A DNA stretch of 64,000 bases, from assembly GCF_001652725.1 (NCBI RefSeq), contig NZ_LWHJ01000027.1:1-64000 (forward strand). Reading direction: 5' to 3'. Shown in pieces: positions 27,014 through 36,626 of this stretch. The translations under genes were made by a program, and so were the position numbers. The notes under the pieces are model-generated. The model did no database searches. It was not told the DNA's origin and saw nothing but the letters and a program-made list of their open reading frames with translations. Position 1 is the stretch's first letter. Each line of letters opens with the position of its first letter. This DNA is from Pedobacter psychrophilus (GTDB lineage Bacteria; Bacteroidota; Bacteroidia; Sphingobacteriales; Sphingobacteriaceae).

Positions 27014-27348
27014 ATATCGAATTTAAAGCAAAATTTGTAGCAATTTGGTTTTTTAGCTAAATTATTTGTAATTTCTTTGATAGATTTTTGAATAGTTGTG
27101 AAAATTTAAAGATTGCAACTATATTGAAGATTGTAATTTGATAAAAGGAGTTTGATTTTTTAAAAAATGTAATTTTCAAATTTTAAACTGATAATTTTTT
27201 GCGTAACGATTGGAGTGGCATCCTTTTTTTGCTTTCACCATGATGCAAATTGCAAAAAAGATACAGTGAAAAGCGTGTAAAAACGCCCAAATTGATTTTA
27301 TATAAAAAAGAATATCAAATTGAATTAAGACATAATTGATTTTATTTA
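27014..27348. other. Intergenic region between DUF4159 and moxR
   Basis: These 335 bases are AT-rich and contain the repeat copy R3 (27201-27288). I see no RNA gene, coding region or clear -7 box. The promoters of both divergent genes must lie here. Confidence 0.5.
27201..27288 (+). repeat. Dispersed hairpin repeat, copy R3
   Basis: The left end is GCGTAACGATTGGAGTGGCA then TCC and a T run; the right end is AAGCGTGTAAAAACGCCC. The core can pair TTTCAC with GTGAAA and TTTTTTTGC with GCAAAAAA. Same orientation as R1, R2, R4 and R6. Confidence 0.75.
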
Positions 27349-28341
27349 ATGGAATATACAGAAACTGAAATAAAAGGATTAGTCCAAAAACTATCGCTTT
27401 TGAAAAAGGAAATCCAAAAAGTGATTGTTGGGCAGGATGTAATTATAGAAGAAATGCTGATTGCTTTAATGGCTGGCGGACATTGTTTATTAGAAGGAGT
27501 ACCCGGTTTAGCGAAAACTTTAATGGTAAGAACACTTTCGCAAGCTTTGCATCTATCATTCAGAAGAATTCAGTTTACGCCAGATTTAATGCCTACCGAT
27601 ATTGTTGGAACAGAGATTTTAGAGGAAGATCATGTTACTGGAAAACGTTTTTTTAAGTTTAATAAAGGGCCACTTTTCGCGAATATCGTATTGGCAGATG
27701 AAATTAACCGGACGCCACCAAAAACACAGGCAGCTTTACTAGAGGCAATGCAAGAATTTGAAGTCACTTATGGTGGACAAACTTATCCTTTAGATAAGCC
27801 ATTTTTTATTTTAGCCACGCAAAACCCAATTGAGCAAGCAGGAACGTATCCTCTACCAGAGGCACAGTTAGATCGTTTTCTTTTGTATATAAAAATCGGC
27901 TATCCTTCGCAAGAGGAAGAAGTAATGATTTTATCTAACACCACTGGTTCTAAAAAAGAAAAAGTAGAGGCAGTTATTAATGCAGAAGAGATACAAAAAC
28001 TGCAAGCTTTGGTTCGTGAAGTTAGTATAAGCGATGAATTGATTTTTTATGTGAGCAATTTAATAAGGGCTACCAGACCTTATACCACAACTATAAATTA
28101 TGTGAAAGAATGGGTGAGATGGGGAGCTGGACCAAGAGCCGGTCAGGCTTTAATTTTGACTGCCAAAGCAAGGGCTTTGTTTTATGGAAGATACGCCGTA
28201 AAAATGGAAGATTTACAAATCATGGCTTATCCCGTTTTAAGGCACCGTGTTTTGATGAATTTTAAAGCCGAGGCAGAAAATGTGAGTGCAGATAGAGTTA
28301 CGGAAGAACTTTTGAAGAGTGTAGCGAGGGTGAAGGTTTAG
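27349..28341 (+). CDS. MoxR-family AAA+ ATPase
   Basis: A chaperone-like ATPase of 330 residues. Walker A appears in the MoxR-specific form EGVPGLAKT, Walker B is VLADEINRTPPKTQAALLEA and sensor 1 is ILATQNP. The C-terminal helical lid contains GAGPRAGQ. MoxR proteins act with DUF58/VWA proteins in envelope stress or metal-insertion steps. It is the first gene of an operon running to the tldD/pmbA genes. Confidence 0.93.
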   Translation: MEYTETEIKGLVQKLSLLKKEIQKVIVGQDVIIEEMLIALMAGGHCLLEGVPGLAKTLMVRTLSQALHLSFRRIQFTPDLMPTDIVGTEILEEDHVTGKRFFKFNKGPLFANIVLADEINRTPPKTQAALLEAMQEFEVTYGGQTYPLDKPFFILATQNPIEQAGTYPLPEAQLDRFLLYIKIGYPSQEEEVMILSNTTGSKKEKVEAVINAEEIQKLQALVREVSISDELIFYVSNLIRATRPYTTTINYVKEWVRWGAGPRAGQALILTAKARALFYGRYAVKMEDLQIMAYPVLRHRVLMNFKAEAENVSADRVTEELLKSVARVKV

Positions 28342-28355
28342 TGGGGTATAAGTAT

Positions 28356-28463
28356 TAAAGTAAAAAGTAAAAAGTAAAAAGTAACAAGTAAAAAGTTTTT
28401 AACTCCTAACAGCTAATCACCTAACAAACTAACCATCTAACAAACTAATCAACTAACCACCTA
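28356..28463 (+). repeat. Low-complexity spacer between moxR and DUF58 gene
   Basis: The first part is a heptamer array (AAAAGTA, about five copies, 28356-28398). The second part repeats variants of CTAACAAACTAACCA up to the next start codon. Unlike the tldD-pmbA spacers the halves are not strongly complementary. No coding potential is seen. Confidence 0.5.
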
Positions 28464-28464
28464 A

Positions 28465-29349
28465 ATGACTTTATTAGATCCTAAAATATTAATGGCGATT
28501 AAAGAACTATCACTGGCGGCGAAAACAACCATTGATGGCTTTATGAGCGGTATTAATAAAAGTACGATAAAGGGTTCTGGTTTAGAGTTTATTCAGTACA
28601 GAAGTTACCAACCTGGTGATGATTTACGCTCATTAGATTGGAAGATGTTTGCCAGATCGGATCGCTATTATATTAGAGAATCTGAGGTAGAAACCAATAT
28701 TTCTATTCGCATTTTGGTTGATGCAAGTGCATCTATGAATCATAGCGATGGTGATTTTAAGAAGATAGATTATGCCCGTTATTTAGCAGCTTCATTGGCT
28801 TATTTAGGAAACTTACAAGGTGACGCAATTGGCTTATATGTTTTTAAGGATGGCGGGATTTTCTCCATGTCGCCTAAACAAGATTACCAACATTTAGCCA
28901 GGATGTTTTATCAGTTAGAGCAAATAAAGCCAGAAGGAGATTTCACCAAACCTATCCATTACAAGGAGTTGTATGCTGGCAGTCAGAAAAGGGAATTGCT
29001 AATTTTTGTTACCGATTTATACCAAAAAAATAATGAAATTTTTGATCTACTAGACACACTGAATACATTAAAACATGAGGTGGTGGTTTTTCATCTGATG
29101 GCCAAAAATGAGTTGGAACTCAATTTTAAAGGTTATCATAGTTTTGAGGATTTAGAGACAGGTGAAACTTTACAAGTTGACCAATCAGCTGCTAGAAAAG
29201 CTTATGTTATGGCTTTAAACGAACACTTAGAAAAGATGAGAATTAGCTTATTGGATAGAAATATTTATTATCGGATGTTGAGCACTGATCAACCTTTAGA
29301 CCAAGCGTTGAGGGATTTTTTAAATCAAAGGAATAAGTCTAAAATCTAA
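28465..29349 (+). CDS. DUF58 domain protein
   Basis: A protein of 294 residues with the DUF58 hallmark YQPGDDLRSLDWKMFARSDR and a following VWA-like fold (RILVDASASMNHSDGDFKKI). The DASAS segment corresponds to the start of a metal-ion-dependent adhesion site. It is the usual partner of MoxR. No membrane segment is apparent, so it is probably cytoplasmic. Confidence 0.9.
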   Translation: MTLLDPKILMAIKELSLAAKTTIDGFMSGINKSTIKGSGLEFIQYRSYQPGDDLRSLDWKMFARSDRYYIRESEVETNISIRILVDASASMNHSDGDFKKIDYARYLAASLAYLGNLQGDAIGLYVFKDGGIFSMSPKQDYQHLARMFYQLEQIKPEGDFTKPIHYKELYAGSQKRELLIFVTDLYQKNNEIFDLLDTLNTLKHEVVVFHLMAKNELELNFKGYHSFEDLETGETLQVDQSAARKAYVMALNEHLEKMRISLLDRNIYYRMLSTDQPLDQALRDFLNQRNKSKI

Positions 29350-29359
29350 AATTTTTAAA

Positions 29360-30841
29360 ATGTTTTTTACTTACACCATCGGGTTATTAGCTGCAGCAGG
29401 AATTATTGTTCCGCTAATTATCCATTTATGGAATGTTAAAAAAGGAAAAACATTAAAAATTGGAAGTGTTTTTTTATTGGGAGAAAGTGCTAAACAAAGC
29501 TCAAAGAGTTTTCAAATTAAGGATTGGCTATTATTTTTATTGAGGAGTTTACTGATTTTAATGATTGCTTTTTTATTGGCAGAACCTTTTTTGAAAACTG
29601 AGAACTCGGAAAAGAATATAAAAGGTTGGATACTTTTTGATGAGGCAAAATATGCTGATTTATCTGCAAAGCAAAAAGCAGTAATCAAGTTGTTAAATGA
29701 GAAAGGTTATGAGATTCATGATTTTGATAAGGGATTTAATAAAATTGCTTTAGTAGATTCTCAGTCTTTTTTGAACAAAAAAGCATCTAATATTCCGCCA
29801 TTTTCATTGATTAAACAATTGAATTCGCAATTAGCTGGTGATTTTAAAACTATTGTTTATACAGATTTAAGTCAATCAAAATTTCAGGGTTCAATCCCAA
29901 AAGTTCATTTAGATTTAGAGATTAGAAGTATTACCGCAAAAGATACTTTAAGTCAATCTGTAATTTATGCTCTTGTTGGTAAGCAAGACAGCATTAAAGT
30001 CTTATGCATGAAAAGCAGTGCTTCACAAACAACTTTTGAAACAGTTAATTATAATGTAAATCATAAAGATTTAGAGCTAAATATAGAAAATGGAGAAAGT
30101 TTTATTCGATTTAAAAATCAAAAAAATTGGGTAAAAGTAATCAGTAAACCATTAAAAATTGATGTTTATACTGATGATAAACAAGATGCTATTTATTTAA
30201 ACTCGGCTTTAAAGGCGATTGCAGGTTTTACTAAAATGAATATCATTATTAATAATCCGCAACAGTTTTCATTAGTTTCAACCGATGCAGATTGGATATT
30301 TTGGCTTTCTGAAAAACCTTTTAATCAGCAAAATAAATTAGCTGAAAAAACTAAATTATTCAGTTATGCAGTTGGAAAAACAGAAAATATCAATAGATTG
30401 TTAAAAACAGGATCGAGTGAAAACGATAGGATTTATAAAAGAATTATAAACATTTCTTCTGTAGATGATAATATATGGACAGATGGTTTTGGAAACGCTA
30501 TAATATCGAAAAACACTAACGGAAAAAGCACTAATTTTCAATTCTATACTCGTTTAAATCCTCAATGGACAGATTTGGTTTGGAGTGAAAATTTCCCAAG
30601 ATCGTTAATGTCAGTTTTGTTTAAAGAGACAAATCTTATGAATGAAAATTATGATTTGGATGTGAATGATAAAAGGCAAATCGCCAAAAATCAGACGTTC
30701 ATTTTTGACGGAAAATCATTGAATAAAGCAAAAACTATTTCTAAAATTGATTATTCAATAGCTTCCTATTTTTGGATTGCTGCATTCTTTACTTTCTTTT
30801 TAGAAAGAGTACTCACTTATCGTAAAAAAGCAAATGGATAA
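29360..30841 (+). CDS. BatA-like membrane protein
   Basis: A protein of 493 residues. The N-terminus matches the BatA/aerotolerance domain: a first helix (IGLLAAAGIIVPLIIHLWNV), KKGKTLKIGSVFLL, then a second helix (WLLFLLRSLLILMIAFLLAE). A long soluble part follows, and a last helix (YFWIAAFFTFFLERVL) ends the protein. I see no complete VWA motif, so it is BatA-like in topology only. Its end overlaps the next gene by 8 bases. Confidence 0.8.
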   Translation: MFFTYTIGLLAAAGIIVPLIIHLWNVKKGKTLKIGSVFLLGESAKQSSKSFQIKDWLLFLLRSLLILMIAFLLAEPFLKTENSEKNIKGWILFDEAKYADLSAKQKAVIKLLNEKGYEIHDFDKGFNKIALVDSQSFLNKKASNIPPFSLIKQLNSQLAGDFKTIVYTDLSQSKFQGSIPKVHLDLEIRSITAKDTLSQSVIYALVGKQDSIKVLCMKSSASQTTFETVNYNVNHKDLELNIENGESFIRFKNQKNWVKVISKPLKIDVYTDDKQDAIYLNSALKAIAGFTKMNIIINNPQQFSLVSTDADWIFWLSEKPFNQQNKLAEKTKLFSYAVGKTENINRLLKTGSSENDRIYKRIINISSVDDNIWTDGFGNAIISKNTNGKSTNFQFYTRLNPQWTDLVWSENFPRSLMSVLFKETNLMNENYDLDVNDKRQIAKNQTFIFDGKSLNKAKTISKIDYSIASYFWIAAFFTFFLERVLTYRKKANG

Positions 30842-32984
30842 ATTGAGCCAGAAAAACAATCAATGGATAGAAAACGAAAGGAAAAAATGGAGAATTTTTT
30901 CTTTGATTAATATATTGTTTTTGTCGATAAGCGTAGGTTTGATTTTTGGATTATTAGGAAATTTGATTTTTAGTTTTTCTATTGTAACGACCTTTATTAC
31001 GGTATTTATTGCTACTTTATGCTACTTATTAATTACTGATAAAAGTGTAAATGTTAGCGCAAATGATTTTTCTATTCTGCTCAATCAAAACTTCCCACAA
31101 CTAGAAGATAGTTCACAATTATTGATTTCATCCGAAACTGAACTAGGAACTTTACAAATCTTACAAGCAAATAAAATATCAACTTTTTTAGAGGAAATTA
31201 AACCGTTAAAATTGCAATCAAAAAAGTTCAAAATCATTTTGATGATTTTATTTGGCGTTTCTTTATGTTTTTTACTAACGCAAATTTTCCCTTTCAAAAA
31301 ACAAGTCTTAGCCAGCGAATCATTTCCAAAAGTATCGCAAATAAGTAATGTAAAAGATGTTATTCTACCCCAAATATCATCAGTTAAAGTAAATATTAAT
31401 GCACCTAATTACACCCAAATAAAACAGGTTTCTCAAAGTCAGTTTTCATTAAAAGTGGTAGAAAATGCAGCAATAAATTGGGAGATAAAAACCACAACTC
31501 CAGCAAAAAAAATCGAATTTGTTTTTAACGAAAAAGTATTCATCGGCTTAAAGCCAAATAAAGATTTTACACATTGGGAAACCTCCAAAATATTAAACCA
31601 ATCTGGTTTTTATCAGGTTTTGGTAGATGGAAAAAAATCAGAATTGTATCAAATTGAAATCATTAAAGATTTACCGGTTGTTATAAAAATTTCTCAGCCA
31701 CAGCAACAAACGGTTATTGATATTGGAATGCCTTATCAAATAAAAATCAAAGCTGTTTTAGCTGATGATTATGGTATTTCTGAGGCTTTTATTAATGCTA
31801 CAACAGCATCCGGAAAAGGTGAAGGCGTGAGTTTTAAAGAACAAAAAATCAGTTTTCAACAACAAATTGGAGGCAGGCAACTTAATTTAAATAAAACAAT
31901 CAACCTAAAATCTTTGGAAATGAAAGCCGGCGACGAACTTTATTTCTACATTAAAGCAAAAGACAATCATGGCCAGGAAAGTAAATCTGATGTTTATATA
32001 GTTTCTATTGCAGATACCACAGAGTTGATGAGTATGAACGGAATGATGGGCGGTGTAAACTTAGTTCCGGAGTATTTCAGAAGTCAGCGCCAAATCATTA
32101 TCGATACAGAAAAATTATTAAAAGAACAACAAATAATTACTCCTGATGAATTTAAAAATAGGAGCAATAATTTAGGCATTGATCAAAAATTACTTCGTTT
32201 AAGGTATGGTAAATTTTTAGGAGAAGAAAATGAAAATCAAATAGGAGCAACGGCAGAAGGTGAAGAACACAGTGCTGACGATGGACATGACCATGGAAAT
32301 AAAGAAGAGAAAAAATTTGGTGATGTGAGCGCAATTATGGATCAATATGCTCATAAGCATGATAATGCCGAAGATGCCACTTTTTTTGAACCTGAACAAA
32401 AATCTAAGCTGAAGGCTACTTTAACAGAAATGTGGAATTCTGAGTTAAGGCTTAGAACTTATAAACCACAAGAAGCCTTGCCTTTTGAATATAAAGCTTT
32501 ACGCTTATTGAAAGATTTGCAGCAAAGTTCTAGAGCTTATGTCGCTAAAACAACAATAAAAACGGCCCCGCTTAAATTGGAGAAACGATTAACTGGTGAA
32601 TTGGATAAAATAATCACTCCACAAAACCAAAAGAATTTTGATGGAAATAACAAAAAACAGAAAGATTTAAAAGGTAGTGTTTCTATTCTAGAGCAATTAA
32701 AACAAAATATAAATTTGGCTGTCGCCGATAAAAAAATACTGATTAACGCAAGGACTTACTTAGTAGACGCTGCTTCAAAACAGCCTAATCTTTATTTAAA
32801 TTCTTTAAAACTTTTAGGCAAAATAAATGAAGGTGTTAACTATAGTTCTAATGATATTTCAACTGTTCAAAAAGCATTATTTGGTCTGTTAGAAAATGAT
32901 GTTTATTTACCAAAGGCGAGTTTGGAGAGTGGAAATTCTTCATTAGGAAAAGCATATTTACAAAACTTAAAATCTAAACAATAA
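30834..32984 (+). CDS. Large membrane-anchored protein (DUF4175-like), with His-rich segment
   Basis: A protein of 716 residues with two N-terminal helices (about 21-60), a third near 133-150, and a large probably periplasmic part. A short His/Asp-rich stretch (GEEHSADDGHDHGNKEEKK) lies about two thirds along, near residues 475-495, and could bind metal. The layout resembles DUF4175 proteins found next to BatA-like genes. It overlaps the gene before by 8 bases and the gene after by one base, so it belongs to the MoxR operon. Confidence 0.72.
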   Translation: MDKLSQKNNQWIENERKKWRIFSLINILFLSISVGLIFGLLGNLIFSFSIVTTFITVFIATLCYLLITDKSVNVSANDFSILLNQNFPQLEDSSQLLISSETELGTLQILQANKISTFLEEIKPLKLQSKKFKIILMILFGVSLCFLLTQIFPFKKQVLASESFPKVSQISNVKDVILPQISSVKVNINAPNYTQIKQVSQSQFSLKVVENAAINWEIKTTTPAKKIEFVFNEKVFIGLKPNKDFTHWETSKILNQSGFYQVLVDGKKSELYQIEIIKDLPVVIKISQPQQQTVIDIGMPYQIKIKAVLADDYGISEAFINATTASGKGEGVSFKEQKISFQQQIGGRQLNLNKTINLKSLEMKAGDELYFYIKAKDNHGQESKSDVYIVSIADTTELMSMNGMMGGVNLVPEYFRSQRQIIIDTEKLLKEQQIITPDEFKNRSNNLGIDQKLLRLRYGKFLGEENENQIGATAEGEEHSADDGHDHGNKEEKKFGDVSAIMDQYAHKHDNAEDATFFEPEQKSKLKATLTEMWNSELRLRTYKPQEALPFEYKALRLLKDLQQSSRAYVAKTTIKTAPLKLEKRLTGELDKIITPQNQKNFDGNNKKQKDLKGSVSILEQLKQNINLAVADKKILINARTYLVDAASKQPNLYLNSLKLLGKINEGVNYSSNDISTVQKALFGLLENDVYLPKASLESGNSSLGKAYLQNLKSKQ

Positions 32985-34774
32985 TGGAAGAATTTAAGTT
33001 GATTGCCTTATTTCTAAGCGTTTTTTTATTGGCATTTTTACTTTTTAAAGAAGTTAAAAGGAGAAATAAAAATTGGTTAATTCTAAGATTGATTGCTTCA
33101 GTTATTGCAGTTGGATCTTTGTTTTTTTTGATTTACCCCATAAGATATGAAGTTTTTAAATCGGTAAAAAAAGAAGAATTTAACCTACTTACAGAAGGGG
33201 CAAATCTTGATAGCGTCTCAAAATCAAATGCTCAACTTTTTACTTTAGATTCTGGTATTTTTCAAAACAACTCAAAAAATAAAATAAAATTCCTGCCTGA
33301 TTTATCTTATTATTTATCAGAACATCCAGAAATTAAAACCATCAATTTATATGGAGAAGGTTTAGAAAATTCAGAGCTTAAAAAACTAATAAATTATAAA
33401 ATCAATTTTAAACCAATTAAAAATATTAACGGAATTCAAAATGTTAGTTGGCAGAAAACCATTACAAATACAGATGATTTAATTGTTGAGGGTAAATACA
33501 AAAACGGGTCTGATAAATCCGTTAACTTAGTTTTAAGTGGTTTGGGAACTAATTTAGATTCTGTAAGTATCAAAGCGAATGAAGAAGCTAATTTCTCATT
33601 AAAAGGAAAAACAAACCAAATTGGATATTTCACCTACCATATAGCAGCAATTCAAAATAAAGATTCTATAGTGAATGAAGCTGTACCTTTTGAGGTAATT
33701 GAAAAACAGCCGGTTAAAGTCTTGATTTTGGCTTCTAATCCTGATTTTGAATACAAATTTTTAAAGGATTGGCTTTACCAAAATAATTATGCTTTGGCAT
33801 TGCGGACAAGAATTAGTAAAGAAAAATTCAGCTCAGATTTTTTGAATTTAACAACAACCAATCTTAATAATTTAAATAAAAATTTGTTGCAAAAATTTGA
33901 TTTGATTATTGCAGATGATGCTGAGTTGACCAATTTAAGCAATCAAGAAAAGTATGCCCTCAATTCTCAAATTGACGAAGGTTTAGGATTATTAGTCAGA
34001 ATTGGTGATGAGAAACCAACATCAACTTATGCTGCTGGTTTTTCTGTGAACAGTTTAGCTGTAAAACAAGCTCAAGGATTTAGTTTTAAAATGATCAATG
34101 ATGAAGATAAAACATCTCCTTTAACAATAGAAAATCCTGTTCAATTAAATCCAGTAAAAACACATCAACTTTTAGTTTTAGATGATAAAGGAAAAATTTA
34201 TACGGATAGTAAGGTTTCAGGTATCGGCAAAATAGCAATTACATCCATTTCAAATAGTTATCAATGGGCTATAAAAGGAAATCAAAAAGACTACGCAAAA
34301 TATTGGTCGGTGATAATTAGCAACACCATTAAAAAGGTTGATATAAAAGAAGATGTTTTATTAAAAGATGAATTTCCAAAAATTTATAATGAAAATACTT
34401 TGCTTTATAAAAGCGATGATAATAAAACACCTAAAATTAGTGTAGAAAATATTGCAATAGCACCTATGCAAAATCAAAACTTCTCCAATGAATGGTCTGC
34501 AACATTTTGGCCGACAAAATCAGGATGGAATAAAGTTGAGATAAACGGATTAGTAAAACAAGTGTATATTTTTGATAATAAAAGTTGGCTAGCTGCAAAT
34601 CAAACTAAGAAAATAAGAAACACCTTCAATTTCATCAAAAACAATCAAGTAAATTCCCCAAAATCTGAAACCATTACAGAAAAACAAATTAAAGAAGTGT
34701 CAAATTGGTTATTCTTTATGCTTTTTTTATTAAGCTGTGGTTTTTTATGGTTTGAAGCTAAAATATCTGATTAA
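32984..34774 (+). CDS. Membrane protein of the MoxR operon
   Basis: A protein of 596 residues with two helices at the N-terminus (about 5-22 and 30-50), a long soluble region and a helix at the C-terminus (NWLFFMLFLLSCGFLWFEAK). The middle (KFDLIIADDAELTNLSNQEK) resembles the amidotransferase-like fold of large BatA-associated proteins in Bacteroidota. It starts inside the preceding stop codon (TAATGG). The function is unknown; shared topology with the two previous genes suggests one envelope complex. Confidence 0.7.
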   Translation: MEEFKLIALFLSVFLLAFLLFKEVKRRNKNWLILRLIASVIAVGSLFFLIYPIRYEVFKSVKKEEFNLLTEGANLDSVSKSNAQLFTLDSGIFQNNSKNKIKFLPDLSYYLSEHPEIKTINLYGEGLENSELKKLINYKINFKPIKNINGIQNVSWQKTITNTDDLIVEGKYKNGSDKSVNLVLSGLGTNLDSVSIKANEEANFSLKGKTNQIGYFTYHIAAIQNKDSIVNEAVPFEVIEKQPVKVLILASNPDFEYKFLKDWLYQNNYALALRTRISKEKFSSDFLNLTTTNLNNLNKNLLQKFDLIIADDAELTNLSNQEKYALNSQIDEGLGLLVRIGDEKPTSTYAAGFSVNSLAVKQAQGFSFKMINDEDKTSPLTIENPVQLNPVKTHQLLVLDDKGKIYTDSKVSGIGKIAITSISNSYQWAIKGNQKDYAKYWSVIISNTIKKVDIKEDVLLKDEFPKIYNENTLLYKSDDNKTPKISVENIAIAPMQNQNFSNEWSATFWPTKSGWNKVEINGLVKQVYIFDNKSWLAANQTKKIRNTFNFIKNNQVNSPKSETITEKQIKEVSNWLFFMLFLLSCGFLWFEAKISD

Positions 34775-34906
34775 AATCTTCTGCCTACGCTAATGTTTCA
34801 ATAAATTATTGATTTGAAACATAATTCTTACAAAGCAAATAAACAATCAAATAAAAAATCCTTAGATTGTATTTTAAAACTAAAACCAAAATCTAGGAGG
34901 AATCTA

Positions 34907-36541
34907 ATGAAGAGAAAAGACTTTTTATACTTAACTGGGATGGGTATGGGGACTTTAATGTTACCCAATTTATCCGCTTTTGGAAATCCGATTGACCCAC
35001 TACAAGCATTGGACGGAGTTGATGTAAGGCTAAAAAAACAGTTAGCTGATGTTGCTTTAAATGCTGCGAAATCAAAAGGGGCAACTTATGCCGATGTACG
35101 CATTGGTAGATATCTAAATCAATTTGTGGCAACAAGAGAGAAAAGAGTGCAAGGTGTTGCTAACACCGAATCTTACGGAATTGGAGTAAGGGTTATCGCA
35201 AATGGTTGCTGGGGTTTTGCTGCTACAAATAGCATGAGTACTGATGCCATTGCAAAAGCTGCAGAACAAGCGGTTGCAGTAGCAAAAGCAAATTCTAAAA
35301 TACAAGGAGAACCGGTACAACTTGCACCACAGAAAGGATTTGGCGAAGTAAGTTGGAAAGCTCCAATTGAAATCAACACATTTGAAGTTCCTATTAAAGA
35401 GAAAGTTGATTTATTGTTGAAAGTCAATGATGTAGCTTTGCAAAATGGAGCAACTTATGTAAACTCTGTAATGTTTGCAGTTAACGAACAAAAATATTTT
35501 GCCTCAACAGATGGTTCTTATATAGATCAAGATATTCATCGGATTTACCCAACTTTTGGCGTTACTAAAATTGATAAAGCTTCTGGCAAATTCCAAACTC
35601 GCTCTTCATTAAGTTCTCCAATGGGAATGGGATATGAATATTTAAATGCATCTCCAGAAGATAAAGTTCAGGGAGTAATTACCCGTTATAAAAACAGGTA
35701 TGATATGTTGGAGGACGTTAAGTTTGCTGCTCAAAATGCAACCGAAAAGGTAACAGCAAAATCTGTAGAGCCAGGTAAATATGATCTGGTTTTAGACCCA
35801 TCACATTTATGGTTAACTATTCATGAATCTGTTGGGCACCCAACAGAATTAGATCGTGTTTTAGGTTATGAAGCCAATTACGCCGGTACAAGTTTCTTAA
35901 CATTAGATAAATGGAAATCCAAAAAATTCAAATTTGGTAGTGATAAGGTGAATATCGTTGCTGATAAAACGCAAAAAGGATCTTTAGGTGCAGTAGGATA
36001 TGATGATGAAGGTGTAAAATGTGGTAAGTGGGATATTATTAAGGATGGTGTTTTGGTCAATTATCAAGCAATTAGAGATCAAGCTCATATCATCGGTTTG
36101 GATGCTTCTCAAGGTTGTTGCTATTCTCAAGGCTGGGATGATGTTCAATTTCAACGTATGCCGAACATTTCATTACAACCTGGTAAAGAAAAGTTAAGTG
36201 TAGATGATATGATTAAAAACGTAGAAAAAGGTATTTACATAGTTGGTAATGGTAGTTTTTCTATTGATCAGCAACGTTACAACTTCCAATTTGGTGGACA
36301 GTTATTTTACGAAATCAAAAACGGGAAAATTGTTGGGATGTTAAATGATGTCGCATACCAGGCAAACACCCAGGAATTCTGGAATTCATGTACTGCCGTT
36401 TGTGATGAAAGCGATTATCGTTTAGGAGGTTCTTTTAACGATGGAAAAGGTCAGCCTTCACAAAGTAGTGCAGTTTCTCATGGAAGCTCTACTACAAGAT
36501 TCAACGGAGTAAACGTAATTAACACAGCAAGGAAAATTTAA
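34907..36541 (+). CDS. TldD metalloprotease homologue 1 with Tat-like leader
   Basis: A TldD-type zinc protease of 544 residues. The catalytic HExxxH is intact in LTIHESVGHPTELD, and the C-terminal NSCTAVCDESDYRLGG holds the likely additional zinc ligand. I chose the ATG at 34907 because AGGAGG (34895-34900) lies 6 bases upstream and both paralogues begin at the same point; an in-frame TTG at 34814 would add 31 residues. The N-terminus MKRKDFLYLTGMGMGTLMLP looks like a Tat leader with Lys in place of the second Arg. pmbA1 follows. Confidence 0.9.
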   Translation: MKRKDFLYLTGMGMGTLMLPNLSAFGNPIDPLQALDGVDVRLKKQLADVALNAAKSKGATYADVRIGRYLNQFVATREKRVQGVANTESYGIGVRVIANGCWGFAATNSMSTDAIAKAAEQAVAVAKANSKIQGEPVQLAPQKGFGEVSWKAPIEINTFEVPIKEKVDLLLKVNDVALQNGATYVNSVMFAVNEQKYFASTDGSYIDQDIHRIYPTFGVTKIDKASGKFQTRSSLSSPMGMGYEYLNASPEDKVQGVITRYKNRYDMLEDVKFAAQNATEKVTAKSVEPGKYDLVLDPSHLWLTIHESVGHPTELDRVLGYEANYAGTSFLTLDKWKSKKFKFGSDKVNIVADKTQKGSLGAVGYDDEGVKCGKWDIIKDGVLVNYQAIRDQAHIIGLDASQGCCYSQGWDDVQFQRMPNISLQPGKEKLSVDDMIKNVEKGIYIVGNGSFSIDQQRYNFQFGGQLFYEIKNGKIVGMLNDVAYQANTQEFWNSCTAVCDESDYRLGGSFNDGKGQPSQSSAVSHGSSTTRFNGVNVINTARKI

Positions 36542-36626
36542 TTAATCGAGTTGTAAGTAATAGGTTTTAAGTAATAAGTTACATAATAAACTTACAACCT
36601 AAAACTTACAACCTAAAACCTAAAAA
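36542..36626 (+). repeat. Imperfect inverted spacer between tldD1 and pmbA1
   Basis: The left part (GTTGTAAGTAATAGGTTTTA) is largely complementary to the right part (AACTTACAACCTAAAACTTA). A transcript would fold into a long imperfect hairpin between the two genes. The same architecture occurs between tldD3 and pmbA2. Confidence 0.5.

Noticed and set aside
28356-28398. Regular short repeats that might suggest a CRISPR array
   Set aside because: The unit is only seven bases, there are no spacers of constant length, and no cas gene is present. It is a simple-sequence spacer.
32152-32399. Two minus-strand frames rich in His and Phe
   Set aside because: They are the complement of the His/Asp-rich and Lys/Glu-rich segment of the plus-strand membrane protein.
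34814-34906. Longer N-terminus for TldD1 from an upstream TTG
   Set aside because: A strong AGGAGG precedes the ATG at 34907 and both paralogues start at the matching residue.
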